64,000 nucleotides of DNA from Mycolicibacterium iranicum (lineage in GTDB: Bacteria; Actinomycetota; Actinomycetes; Mycobacteriales; Mycobacteriaceae). The stretch covers positions 87,883 through 151,882 of the forward strand of contig NZ_LQPC01000032.1 in the NCBI RefSeq assembly GCF_002101705.1, given 5' to 3'. The notes beneath the pieces were generated by a model. That model saw nothing but the letters and a program-made list of their open reading frames with translations. It did no database searches and was not told the origin of the DNA. This document shows positions 6,678 to 15,195 of the stretch, piece after piece (position 1 is the stretch's first letter; each line of letters begins with the position of its first letter). Position numbers and translations under genes: made by a program.

Positions 6678-8447
6678 ATGGGTTTTCTCAAACAGGACGC
6701 GCCCGTCGTCGACTATGCGGAATGGAGCAAGGGCACCCGCGCCGAGCGGATCGTCCCGATGGCCCGACACTGGGCCGAGGTCGGCTTCGGCACACCGGTC
6801 GTTATGCACCTGTTCTATGTCGTGAAGATCCTTCTCTACATCCTCATGGCGTGGGTGATCGTCGTTGCCACCACGACCGGTATAGACGGTTTCACCAATG
6901 TGACGGCGTGGTACCACGAGCCGATCGTGTACCAGAAGGTCGTCTTCTACACGATGCTCTTCGAGGTCGTCGGTCTCGGCTGCGGCTTCGGTCCGCTCAA
7001 CAACCGCTTCTTCCCCCCGATGGGGTCGATCCTGTACTGGCTGCGGCCGAAGACCATTCGGCTGCCCCCGTGGCCCAACCGCGTGCCCCTGACAGCAGGC
7101 GACACCCGCACACCGCTGGACGTCGCACTCTATGCCGCGCTTCTGGTCATGCTGGTGGTTGCGCTCGCATCGAACGGTACCGGCCCCATCCCTGAGATCG
7201 GTTCGGAGGTCGGCGTCCTTCCCGTATGGCAGACCGCGACGATCATCGGCCTGCTCATCGTCGCCGGCCTGCGCGACAAGGTGATCTTTTTGGCCGCCCG
7301 CGGAGAGGTGTACGGCTCGCTGGCCGTGTGCTTTCTGTTCAGCGGCGCCGACATCATCATCGCCGCCAAGCTGGTGTGCCTGGTGATCTGGATGGGCGCC
7401 GCGACATCGAAACTCAACAAGCATTTCCCGTTCGTCATCTCCACGATGATGAGCAACAACCCGGTGATGCGGCCGCGGTGGATCAAACGGAAGTTCTTCG
7501 AGCACTTCCCGGATGACCTGCGCCCCGGCCGGGCCTCACGGGTGCTGGCCCACTTCTCGACAGCCATCGAGATGCTGGTGCCGCTCGCGCTGTTTTTCAG
7601 CCACGGCGGCTGGCCGACCTACATCGCGGCATTCGTCATGTTGGTGTTCCACCTCGGCATCCTGTCGGCCATCCCGATGGGAGTGCCGCTGGAATGGAAC
7701 GTCTTCATGCAGTTCAGCGTGCTGGCACTGTTCGTCGGCAACGCCGGCGTCGGCCTCGGGGACCTGAACAGCCCGTGGCCCATCGTGCTGTTCGCCGCTG
7801 TCGCAGGCACCGTCGTCGTCGGAAACCTCTTCCCCCGCAAGGTTTCCTTTCTGCCCGGCATGCGCTACTACGCCGGCAACTGGGACACCTCACTTTGGTG
7901 TGTGAAACCATCCGCGGCGGAAAAAATCACCAACGGCATCGTCGCGATCGCGAGCATGCCTGCCGCCCAGATGGAGAAGTTCTACGGCAGCAAGGAAACC
8001 GCCGAAATGTATCTCTATATGGGGTATGCGTTCCGCTCGTTCAACACCCACGGCCGGGCGATGTTCACGTTGGCGCACCGGGCGATGGCCGGCCCCGGCC
8101 GAAATCCCGGCTCCGCCGAGGTCGACGAATCCGACTACGTGCTCACCGACGGCGAGCGGATCTGCAGCACCGCGATCGGATGGAACTTCGGCGACGGCCA
8201 CATGCACAACGAGCAGCTGATCGCCGCGCTGCAGAAGCGGTGCCATTTCGAGCCGGGCGAAGTGCGGGTGCTGCTGCTCGACGCGCAGCCGATTCACAAG
8301 CAGCGCCAGGAATATCGCCTCGTCGACGCCGCGACCGGAGAATTCGAGCGTGGCTACGTGATGGTCGCCGACATGGTCACCCGCCAGCCGTGGGACGACA
8401 CCGTGCCGGTCCACGTGACATGGCAGAAAGACGCCGCCGACGCCTGA
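6678..8447 (+). CDS. DUF3556 polytopic membrane protein, putative KstR-regulon member
   Basis: 589-residue membrane protein recognised as DUF3556 by its start (FLKQDAPVVDYAEWSKGTRAERI) and by the central FPFVISTMMSNNPVMRPRWIKRKFF. About eight hydrophobic segments span residues ~30-400 (for example HLFYVVKILLYILMAWVIVV and PIVLFAAVAGTVVVGNLFP). The last ~150 residues are soluble (FNTHGRAMFTLAHRAM; VRVLLLDAQPIHKQRQEYRLVDAATGEFERGY). The function is not known. The leaderless promoter fixes ATG 6678 as start. The KstR-type box suggests a part in sterol or terpenoid uptake or turnover. It ends 86 bp before a convergent FadR-type gene, with an inverted repeat between them. Confidence 0.8.
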   Translation: MGFLKQDAPVVDYAEWSKGTRAERIVPMARHWAEVGFGTPVVMHLFYVVKILLYILMAWVIVVATTTGIDGFTNVTAWYHEPIVYQKVVFYTMLFEVVGLGCGFGPLNNRFFPPMGSILYWLRPKTIRLPPWPNRVPLTAGDTRTPLDVALYAALLVMLVVALASNGTGPIPEIGSEVGVLPVWQTATIIGLLIVAGLRDKVIFLAARGEVYGSLAVCFLFSGADIIIAAKLVCLVIWMGAATSKLNKHFPFVISTMMSNNPVMRPRWIKRKFFEHFPDDLRPGRASRVLAHFSTAIEMLVPLALFFSHGGWPTYIAAFVMLVFHLGILSAIPMGVPLEWNVFMQFSVLALFVGNAGVGLGDLNSPWPIVLFAAVAGTVVVGNLFPRKVSFLPGMRYYAGNWDTSLWCVKPSAAEKITNGIVAIASMPAAQMEKFYGSKETAEMYLYMGYAFRSFNTHGRAMFTLAHRAMAGPGRNPGSAEVDESDYVLTDGERICSTAIGWNFGDGHMHNEQLIAALQKRCHFEPGEVRVLLLDAQPIHKQRQEYRLVDAATGEFERGYVMVADMVTRQPWDDTVPVHVTWQKDAADA

Positions 8448-8455
8448 CGGCCGGT

Positions 8456-8509
8456 TTGCGTAACGCCATGGCGGAAAATCATGGCGAAAGCCGCCACAGC
8501 GCTCCGCAA
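8456..8509. repeat. Imperfect inverted repeat between convergent genes (element A, copy 1)
   Basis: Left arm TTGCGTAACGCCATGGCGG (8456-8474) pairs with 8491-8509 at 15 of 19 positions. It lies between the convergent DUF3556 and FadR-type genes, so a bidirectional terminator role is likely. The left arm is nearly identical (17 of 19) to that of a second inverted repeat at 51907-51960, pointing to a dispersed intergenic element. Confidence 0.6.
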
Positions 8510-8532
8510 CTCGTCGCGGTGTGCGAGGGTCG

Positions 8533-9324
8533 TCAGCCCATCACGTCGCGCACGGGCACGCTCTCCAGGCCCGTCAGCAACAGCTCGCGCGAGGTGTCGA
8601 GATGCTTGCGCCAGTGCGCCTCCGCGCCGGCGGCATCGCCGGCACGCAGAAACTGCATCAGCTTGCGGTAGGACCGCATCAGCTTGTCGTAGTCGGCCTT
8701 CGACACGGGGCGGCGCTCGTTGAACACGAAAGCCGTGTGCCTGACCGTGATCTCGTGCAACATGCCCGCGACGATGCTCAGAGTCGCGTTGCCCGACAAT
8801 TGCACCACCCGCAGATGGAACGCACCGGTCGCCTCGGCAAGTCGTGCGGACTGGTAACCATCGGTGATGAGTTCTTCGAGCATCTGCTCGAGCTCGTCGA
8901 ACGCTTCGGCAGAGCCTGATTCGGCAAGCAGACGAGCCGCCATCGGCTCAATACCCGATTTCGCGGTCAGCAGGTCGGCGATGGTGGCCCCGGACAGTTC
9001 CAACAGCAGACCTGCGGGCCGGGCAACCACTTCGGGGCCGGGAACCCGGACGCGCGCCCCGGTGCGGGAGCCTCGTCGCACCTCGACGAGGCGCTCGGAC
9101 TCCAGGACACGGACCGCTTCACGCAACGTCGGCCTGCTGACGCCGAAGTGCGCCATCAGTTCGGCCTCGTTGGGTAGAAAATCGCCGTCTTTGAGTTGTC
9201 CCTCGACGACCATGCGGCGCAGCGTTCCGGCGACGAGTTCAGCGGTCTTGGGGGAGCGCACGGCGGCGCGGGATGCGACGGCGTCCGGCCCGATCATCGG
9301 CGCCAGGGGGGTACTGCGAGCCAC
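8533..9324 (-). CDS. GntR/FadR-family transcriptional regulator
   Basis: 263 residues. The winged helix-turn-helix (VAGTLRRMVVEGQLKDGDFLPNEAELMAHFGVSRPTLREAVRVLESERLVEVRRG, about 29-85) is followed by an FCD ligand domain with the usual metal-site residues spread over EPMAARLLAESG, FHLRVVQLSGN and EITVRHTAF; the C-terminal SYRKLMQFLRAGDAAGAEAHWRKHL also fits FCD. The GTG at 9324 has a strong GGAGG just upstream. FCD regulators usually sense acyl-CoAs or small carboxylic acids. No obvious target lies divergent to it; the nearest genes are convergent or on the same strand. Confidence 0.88.
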   Translation of the reverse strand: MARSTPLAPMIGPDAVASRAAVRSPKTAELVAGTLRRMVVEGQLKDGDFLPNEAELMAHFGVSRPTLREAVRVLESERLVEVRRGSRTGARVRVPGPEVVARPAGLLLELSGATIADLLTAKSGIEPMAARLLAESGSAEAFDELEQMLEELITDGYQSARLAEATGAFHLRVVQLSGNATLSIVAGMLHEITVRHTAFVFNERRPVSKADYDKLMRSYRKLMQFLRAGDAAGAEAHWRKHLDTSRELLLTGLESVPVRDVMG

Positions 9325-9444
9325 TGCACCTCCTCCACGGTCGACTCAGCTGTGCAACTCAGTAAACCATGTGAGGTGTCCGTGGCTTGTTCATCCGGTG
9401 AACGCGCAGGTGACCGGCCGGTGATTCTGTCACGGAAATGAGAA

Positions 9445-9478
9445 GCGGGTACGGGAGCCTGTCGACTCCCGCACCCGC
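9445..9478 (-). terminator. Hairpin terminator after the PGRS gene
   Basis: Two 13-nt arms (9445-9457 and 9466-9478) pair with one G-U wobble around an 8-nt loop, 22 bp past the PGRS stop codon. On the minus strand the stem is followed by a TTCTCATTT stretch. Good intrinsic-terminator form. Confidence 0.65.
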
Positions 9479-9499
9479 CCTGACAGCGTCGGCTACGAC

Positions 9500-10966
9500 C
9501 TAGGTGCTGCTCGAACCGCCGTCGTTGCCGTCATTGCCCTGGTTTCCGTCGGCTGCTCCGCCGCGGCCACCGGCGCCGCCGTTTCCTCCCGTTCCGGCCT
9601 TGCCGGCACTCGGGCTGGCGTTGCCGCCGTTACCGCCGTTACCGCCGATTCCGGTGCCTTCGGCAGTCGCCGAACCACCGTCGCCGCCGGTGCCGCCGTT
9701 GCCGCCGCGGGCAGTGCCGCCGGTGGCGTTGCCGCCGTTGCGGCCGGCGCCGCCGTTGCCGCCGAGCTTGCCGCCGTCGCCGCCGTTGCCGCCGCGGCCG
9801 CCGGTGGTGTTGCCGCCCGCGGTCGAGGTCGCGCTGCCGCCGTTGCCGCCGCGACCGCCGAGCCCGGTCAGTTCGGCGCTGCCGCCGGACCCGGCCGAAC
9901 CACCGGTGGCGGTGCCCGTTTCGGAGGTGGCCGCGCCGCCGCTGCCGCCGTTGGCCGCACGGGACGCCAGTCGGTCGCCGCCGTCGCCGCCCTCGCCGCC
10001 GACAGCCTTGCCGGCTCCGTACGCGGTGCCGGTCCCGCCCTTACCGCCGTTGCCTTCCAGGTCCGGCGTGGCGCCACCGGAGACCAGGCCGTAGCCGCCG
10101 TCGCCGCCGCTGCCGCCGGTCGCGGTCTGGGTGGACGCCCCGGTCCCGGTGCCGCCCGATGCGCCGGGAGCGCCGACCGTGGCCGAGCCACCTGCGCCGC
10201 CCGCACCGGGGCCGTAATTCTCTTCAGGGGTTTCGCCGGGCAGCGGAAGGCCGATGTTGGCGCGGCCGCCCGCACCGCCGGCACCGCCGGTCGCGTTGCC
10301 GTTCAGCGACGAGGCTGCACCGCCGGCACCGCCGGCACCGCCGCGGCTCGGGAACAGCTTGGCGCCTTCGCCGCCCGCCCCGCCGGCACCACCGAGGGCG
10401 TCGGCGTTCGCGCCCGCAGCGCTGGTGTTGATGTCGGCGCCTCCGGCGCCGCCTGCGCCACCGGAGCCTCCGAACAGGCCGGCGTTGCCACCCTTGCCAC
10501 CGGCGGTGGCGGCCGAGATCAGGGTGCCGTCTTCGGCGTACACCGCCGCCTTGCCCGCTGCGCCCGCGCCGCCGCTGCCCCACAGGAGGCCGCCGTCACC
10601 GCCGTTGCAGGCGTCACCTTCGCAGTCGGCGGCGGCGTCGAGGCCGTTGCCGATCAGCCAGCCGCCGTCGCCGATCATCGGACGGAAGGCGGGATTGGCG
10701 CTTGCGGCGAGCAGTGCCGTCGGGCTTGCCGTCGAGGTGCTTCCGGCCCCAGCGCACCCGATGAGCCCGCCCGGCACGCATTCTTCGCTTGCGACGAGCG
10801 TGATCTCGGCCGTGTGCGCCGAGGTCGTCGTCGGTTCGTCGGTGGCGCCCACCGCGGCGATAACCAGTGCGCCGAGACCGACCATCGCCGCGCCTGCGAC
10901 ACCGGTCGCCACGTGCGTGGGCACGGAACGCGGAATCGCGTTGTGGCGCGCGGACTTAACGTACAT
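9500..10966 (-). CDS. Secreted glycine-rich PGRS-like protein without a PE domain
   Basis: 488 residues from ATG 10966, which has GGGGG 4-8 nt upstream; an in-frame ATG at 10996 would add 10 residues. The N-terminus is a signal sequence or membrane anchor (THVATGVAGAAMVGLGALVIAAVGA), followed by a Thr/Ser-rich stretch and a Cys-containing segment (ASEECVPGGLIGCAGAG, then ADCEGDACNGGDGG). From about residue 120 to the end it is almost entirely GGA/GGN repeats (GGNGGxGG, GGAGGAGG), the PGRS signature, with spacer words such as NGTATGG. There is no PE domain. In Mtb PGRS tails are normally attached to PE; here the tail is attached to a Sec-type leader. Function unknown; cell-surface location likely. 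Confidence 0.82.
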   Translation of the reverse strand: MYVKSARHNAIPRSVPTHVATGVAGAAMVGLGALVIAAVGATDEPTTTSAHTAEITLVASEECVPGGLIGCAGAGSTSTASPTALLAASANPAFRPMIGDGGWLIGNGLDAAADCEGDACNGGDGGLLWGSGGAGAAGKAAVYAEDGTLISAATAGGKGGNAGLFGGSGGAGGAGGADINTSAAGANADALGGAGGAGGEGAKLFPSRGGAGGAGGAASSLNGNATGGAGGAGGRANIGLPLPGETPEENYGPGAGGAGGSATVGAPGASGGTGTGASTQTATGGSGGDGGYGLVSGGATPDLEGNGGKGGTGTAYGAGKAVGGEGGDGGDRLASRAANGGSGGAATSETGTATGGSAGSGGSAELTGLGGRGGNGGSATSTAGGNTTGGRGGNGGDGGKLGGNGGAGRNGGNATGGTARGGNGGTGGDGGSATAEGTGIGGNGGNGGNASPSAGKAGTGGNGGAGGRGGAADGNQGNDGNDGGSSST

Positions 10967-11237
10967 ACAACCCCCATGGTTGAAGGGCCTGGCCACTATG
11001 GCAGGCGTGGATGCTTGCTTCGTCTGAGCAAATGCAGCGTCAGAATGGGGTTGGCCTTCGCGCCGGTCAAGACCTACGTCCTGCGCTCCAGACCCGAATT
11101 TCCGGCGAAACAGACCGCCTCGGGCTGACGCCGTCGTAAAAAACGGCAGGTCAGGGCCTCGGGACTTGCGATTCGGCGCCCGGTCGCAGGCCGGCCAAAA
11201 AAGATCTTGAAACGTACGGACCGGTGGGTGCGCGGTG

Positions 11238-12605
11238 CTATCGGACGGCGAATCCCTTGTTGCGCATCAGGAAATCTGCGAGGAACCCGTCGTGGGGGAT
11301 CTCCGGGGCGGCGCGGTGGGTGGGGACGCTACCGCGGTACACGTTGCCGATCGTGGGTTCGTGCACGAGACGGTCGATCAGCTCGTCGTCGGAGGAGATC
11401 GCGGTGAGCACGAGCGAATCACGCAGTGGGGTCAGCCCGTCGTCGCGCGACCACGGAGACACCCAGACGCACGGAAAAGGCAGCTCCACACCGAGGGTCT
11501 GGGGGTCCGGAGCGGACAGCAGGTGCACCGCAGGCCGCAGGGCGGCAAAGCCGTCACCGACATCGACGACCACCTGTTCGGCGCCGAGGATGGCCGTCGC
11601 GGCCGCGGCTCGACGAGCGAGATGTGCGGCTACCACGCGGGCACCCTCCGTGGGCATCGTGGGAAGCACCGCGCGCGGGTCGGCGTTGGGCAGCGGCCGC
11701 AGAAGCGCCAGCCGTTCGCCGAGGGCGTGCGCCAGCGGCTCGGCGTCACCCTCGTAGAGCACGGCAGTCGCGTTGACGCACGCCATACCGCCCAGTGCGG
11801 CAACTGAATCCACCACCACGTCGAGGTGGTCGCGCCAGTCCTGCTCCGCGGTGATGAGGATCTTGCTGCGGCCCGGCCCGTTGACGAACACGGTTGGATC
11901 CGTGTCGTAGCGCTCGGCGACGTCCCGGCCGCCGTAGACGAGAGCAAGGTCGGCGGTGCGCACGATCGCGTCGGCGCCCGTGTGCCCCGTCGGTAGATAG
12001 CACGCGTCGGTGTCGGCGAAACCTGCAAGCCGCAGCGCGGTGACGAGCCGGTGCGCGGTGAGCGGCTCGCGCCGGGACGGTCGCACGGCGACGCGAAAGC
12101 CGAGCGCCAACGCCTGCGGCCATAAGCCGTGTACCCCAGGGGCATTGCCGGGTGCGTGCACCGCGAGCACCTCGCCGCGGCGCGCCCATACTGCACCGGC
12201 GTCCTGGTCTCGCCAATCCATGGTGGCGCCGGCGGGGAGGGCGGCGCGCACCGATGCGAGCGCCGTCGATAGTGACTCCGCCACCACGTCGGCTCCGGCT
12301 CTGGCAACAGTGAGCGGAAGCCCCGAGATTCGGCAGGTCAGCTCGACGTAGTCGTCGAAGCTCAGGCCCGCGATCGTCGCCGAGGCGAAGATTTCGGCGG
12401 CGCGACCGAGTGTCGTGGCCCGTTCAGCGATGGGGAGGGGGGCAGCTTTGCGTTGTGCGGCAATCGTTCTCGTTGCATAGAGCCGCGGAACCACCGACAT
12501 GTCGAGCAGCGCTTCGCCGCGCGTGTCGGCGATGATCGCACGGCTGTGGGTGCGATACCGGCCACCGGGTCCCAGCGCGTCCACCACGACAAGATCGCCT
12601 GCCAC
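11238..12605 (-). CDS. LuxC/aldehyde-dehydrogenase-type acyl reductase (partner of adenylating enzyme)
   Basis: About 455 residues of the acyl-CoA reductase (LuxC) and ALDH superfamily. Visible features are the cofactor-region segment VLAVHAPGNAPGVHGLWPQALALGFRVAVRPS, and a catalytic-cysteine context SVAALGGMACVNATAVLY, where the Cys corresponds to the ALDH nucleophile. It would reduce an activated acyl group (thioester or enzyme-bound) to an aldehyde with NAD(P)H. The frame is open further upstream, but GTG 12605 begins two bases after the stop of the adenylating enzyme at 12608-12610 and is the sensible start; no strong ribosome site is close. The pair resembles EhpF/EhpG of phenazine-type pathways and LuxE/LuxC. 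Substrate unknown. Confidence 0.7.
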   Translation of the reverse strand: MAGDLVVVDALGPGGRYRTHSRAIIADTRGEALLDMSVVPRLYATRTIAAQRKAAPLPIAERATTLGRAAEIFASATIAGLSFDDYVELTCRISGLPLTVARAGADVVAESLSTALASVRAALPAGATMDWRDQDAGAVWARRGEVLAVHAPGNAPGVHGLWPQALALGFRVAVRPSRREPLTAHRLVTALRLAGFADTDACYLPTGHTGADAIVRTADLALVYGGRDVAERYDTDPTVFVNGPGRSKILITAEQDWRDHLDVVVDSVAALGGMACVNATAVLYEGDAEPLAHALGERLALLRPLPNADPRAVLPTMPTEGARVVAAHLARRAAAATAILGAEQVVVDVGDGFAALRPAVHLLSAPDPQTLGVELPFPCVWVSPWSRDDGLTPLRDSLVLTAISSDDELIDRLVHEPTIGNVYRGSVPTHRAAPEIPHDGFLADFLMRNKGFAVR

Positions 12606-12607
12606 GA

Positions 12608-13705
12608 TCAGTACACGCCCTCGATCACCGGTTCGCCGTCGAACACGGCGACGGGGGCGATGTCGCTGAGGGAGTCGCCGAGCTGGCCCTCGGGTCCGGG
12701 CCACCTGATCGCCGTGTCGCGCTCGAGGTTGTTCGGGATGAACATCCCCTTGCTGAGATGATTCATGACGACCTGGCCGCGCTCCCCGTACGCCACCTGA
12801 GCTCCGGTGTCGGGGTCGACCACCCAGAAGACGACGTAGGGCGAACGGGGATCGAAGACGGACGCGTCGCCAACGATGCGCGTCGCGGCCTGCGACAGAA
12901 TCATGGTGCTGCCGAACGCGATTGCGATCGATATACCGGGGAAGATGTCGCGGAACAACCCCATCGTGTCGATGTCGACGTGCGCCCCGCTGAGCAGGAT
13001 GTAGCGGATTCGCCGATTGACCAGTTCGGTGAGGCGCTCATCGTTGGCGATGGCTTCCAGGAGCGGGGGTGTTGCATGCAGATTCGCCACGATCTGCGTT
13101 TCCAGGATGTGGCGCGTCTGTTCGAGGACGTGCCGGACGTATCGCGCGATCTCGTCCCCGGCGGCCCGATTGCCGCGGGAGGCCACCTTTTTCACCCACC
13201 GCGGATCCAGATCGATCGCGTGAAACGCCGCGCCCAGCCGTTCGGCGACCACGCGGTCGAAATGGCTCACCCCGTGCGGCCCACCGGGCATCATGCACAG
13301 TAGCCCTGTGCCGGGCGCGAAGCCTCCGGCACTGAAATCCTCGACCTGCCAACGTGTCACCTGTTCGATCCAGTCGGGCAGTTGCGCGGTGCGTTTGGGC
13401 GGTCCTGTGGTGCCGCCTGATTCGAAGATCCGCGGGATCGGAAGTGGGTGTCCGTAGCCGCGAGGGATGAGGTCTTCGACAGCAACATTGCGAAGCTGGT
13501 CCACCAGATTCGGGAACAACCGAAGGTCGTCGTAGGTGCGGACATCGCGTATCGGGTCGAAGTCGAGCCTCGACACCGCGCGCAGCCAGAACGGCGAGCC
13601 GGTGTCCTCGCCGAAATGCCAGGCGATCACCGCCTGTAGGTACTCCTGCGGATCCGGCGGAGTTTCCCGCGGCACCTCGAGAACCGCAAAGGCGCCTGAA
13701 CTCAT
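12608..13705 (-). CDS. Adenylate-forming enzyme, EhpF/LuxE-like (phenazine biosynthesis-like protein)
   Basis: 365 residues from ATG 13705 (AGGA 7-10 nt upstream); the longer frame to 13903 is mostly Arg/Ser/Pro noise. It has the adenylate-forming phosphate loop ESGGTTGPPKRTAQ (about residue 105-118), then CMMPGGPHGVSHFDRVVAERLG and the second core block IAFGSTMILSQ. The C-terminal segment (VNHLSKGMFIPNNLERDTAIR) resembles EhpF and LuxE rather than full acyl-CoA ligases, as the ~110-residue C-terminal lid is missing. Such enzymes activate a carboxylic acid as the acyl-AMP and hand it to a partner reductase, encoded immediately downstream. Together they would form a two-protein carboxylic acid reductase. 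Confidence 0.72.
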   Translation of the reverse strand: MSSGAFAVLEVPRETPPDPQEYLQAVIAWHFGEDTGSPFWLRAVSRLDFDPIRDVRTYDDLRLFPNLVDQLRNVAVEDLIPRGYGHPLPIPRIFESGGTTGPPKRTAQLPDWIEQVTRWQVEDFSAGGFAPGTGLLCMMPGGPHGVSHFDRVVAERLGAAFHAIDLDPRWVKKVASRGNRAAGDEIARYVRHVLEQTRHILETQIVANLHATPPLLEAIANDERLTELVNRRIRYILLSGAHVDIDTMGLFRDIFPGISIAIAFGSTMILSQAATRIVGDASVFDPRSPYVVFWVVDPDTGAQVAYGERGQVVMNHLSKGMFIPNNLERDTAIRWPGPEGQLGDSLSDIAPVAVFDGEPVIEGVY

Positions 13706-13784
13706 CGTGGCATCCTGACATCGCGAGTTGGCCGCTCGGTGAATTCGAGGGGACGAACCAGGTGGGCATGGCAGGGTATCGGCC

Positions 13785-15101
13785 ATGCCCACCGAGCTCA
13801 CCGCAGATGAAGCCGCCGCGCGACTAGACCCCGCCGACACGCTCGGAATCCCGCTCGGCCCCGGCCAGCCCCCGGCTTTCCTGCGTGCGCTCGGCGAGCG
13901 CACGGACTGGACGGATCTGCGCGTCTACGGGGCCCTGCTCGCCGTCGGCACCGAACTGTTCTCGCGTTCCGGGGTGCACTACCTCTCCGGGTTCTTCGGC
14001 CCGCTGGAGCGGGCGCTCAGCGACGCGGGCGCCGACATCGAGTTCACCCCGGCGGATTTCCGCCGCTTCGGTCCGCTGCTGGAACGTCAGTCGCCGCATG
14101 TGATGACCACGGTCGCGACACCCCCCGACAGCGACGGGTGGTGCTCGCTGTCGCTGCATGCCGGCGGCACGGTCGAGGAACTGCGGCGCGCCGGAGCCGA
14201 CCCGCAACGGTTATTGGTGGTCGAAGTGTCCGACGCCTACCCGCGCACGTTCGGCCTCGGCGATCAGTACCGGCACGCGCTGCACGTGGACGAGATCGAC
14301 GTGCTGATCCGTTCGGCGGATGCGCCACTGGTTCTGCCCGGGCCGCCGCCGACCGATGCCGACAAGGAGATCGCCAGGCACGCCGTGTCGTTCATTCGTT
14401 CGGGTGCGACATTGCAGACGGGCATCGGGTCCATCCCGAGTCAGATCGCGGCCCTGCTGGCCAACGGGGACGGCGGTGACTACGGGCTGCACAGCGAGAT
14501 GTTCACCGACGGCTGCATGCAACTGCACCGGGCGGGCAAGGTCAGCAACGCGGCCAAGGGACTGTACGACGGTGTCAGCGTGACGACCTTTGCGTTCGGC
14601 ACCGCGGATCTCTACCAGTGGCTCGACGGAAACACCGACGTCGCATTCCTGCCGGTCGAGATCGTCAACTCCCCGGAGGTCATCGCCGCCAACCAGAACA
14701 TGGTGTCGATCAATGGTGCGCTCGCGGTGGACATCCAGGGTCAGGTCGTCGCCGACACCATCAACGGCACCCAGTTCAGCGGCATCGGCGGCGCCGAGGA
14801 CTTCGTGGCCGGCGCCGGGCTGGAACTCTCGGACCGCTCGCTGATCTGCCTGCCGTCGACCTACGAAAAGGACGGCGCGCTGCAGTCGCGGATCGTGCCA
14901 TGGTTCGGGCCCGGCGCGGTCGTCACGACACCGCGCCACCATGTCGACGTCATCGTGACGGAGTACGGCGCGGCCGAACTGGAGGGCCGGACGGTGCAGG
15001 AGCGTGGCCGCGCGCTCGCCGCGATCGCGCACCCGCAGTTCCGGGATGAGTTGCAGGCGGCCGCCGACCGCGCGGCCGGCGGCCGATCGCCGGTGCTCTG
15101 A
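13785..15101 (+). CDS. Acetyl-CoA hydrolase/CoA-transferase family protein
   Basis: 438 residues of the acetyl-CoA hydrolase/4-hydroxybutyrate CoA-transferase family. Recognisable blocks are GATLQTGIGSIPSQIAALL (about 205-223), YGLHSEMFTDGCMQLHRAGKVSN, and FLPVEIVNSPEVIAANQNMVSINGALAVDIQGQV with the Glu of VEIVN as candidate CoA-accepting residue. The C-terminal GIGGAEDFVAGA and VTEYGAAELEGRTVQER segments also fit. It would move CoA between acyl groups, or hydrolyse it. It is transcribed alone, divergent from the EhpF-like gene (79 bp between starts), and is followed by a beta-oxidation operon, which suggests short-chain acyl-CoA metabolism. Confidence 0.87.
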   Translation: MPTELTADEAAARLDPADTLGIPLGPGQPPAFLRALGERTDWTDLRVYGALLAVGTELFSRSGVHYLSGFFGPLERALSDAGADIEFTPADFRRFGPLLERQSPHVMTTVATPPDSDGWCSLSLHAGGTVEELRRAGADPQRLLVVEVSDAYPRTFGLGDQYRHALHVDEIDVLIRSADAPLVLPGPPPTDADKEIARHAVSFIRSGATLQTGIGSIPSQIAALLANGDGGDYGLHSEMFTDGCMQLHRAGKVSNAAKGLYDGVSVTTFAFGTADLYQWLDGNTDVAFLPVEIVNSPEVIAANQNMVSINGALAVDIQGQVVADTINGTQFSGIGGAEDFVAGAGLELSDRSLICLPSTYEKDGALQSRIVPWFGPGAVVTTPRHHVDVIVTEYGAAELEGRTVQERGRALAAIAHPQFRDELQAAADRAAGGRSPVL

Positions 15102-15114
15102 GCTGCTGCTACCC

Positions 15115-15158
15115 ACCTACCAACCAGTAGGTTGACCTAGTAAACCTTGTTCGTTTAC
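15115..15158. promoter_or_regulatory. Two inverted repeats upstream of the thiolase operon
   Basis: ACCTAC-CAACCA-GTAGGT (15115-15132, which also contains CAACC/GGTTG at 15121-15134) and GTAAAC-7-GTTTAC (15140-15158) lie 38-81 bp before the fadA ATG, 14 bp after the CoA-transferase stop. Stacked dyads at a promoter suggest one or two regulator sites; the first could also be a weak terminator. No known consensus was recognised. Confidence 0.4.
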
Positions 15159-15195
15159 GTTCGGGGGAAGACCCGTTCAATGAAGGAGTATCCCC

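Noticed and set aside
9504..11027. Long plus-strand ORFs (196 and 257 residues) opposite the PGRS gene
   Set aside because: They are the complement of glycine-rich GGC/GCC codons, giving Pro/Leu-rich nonsense; no start signals.
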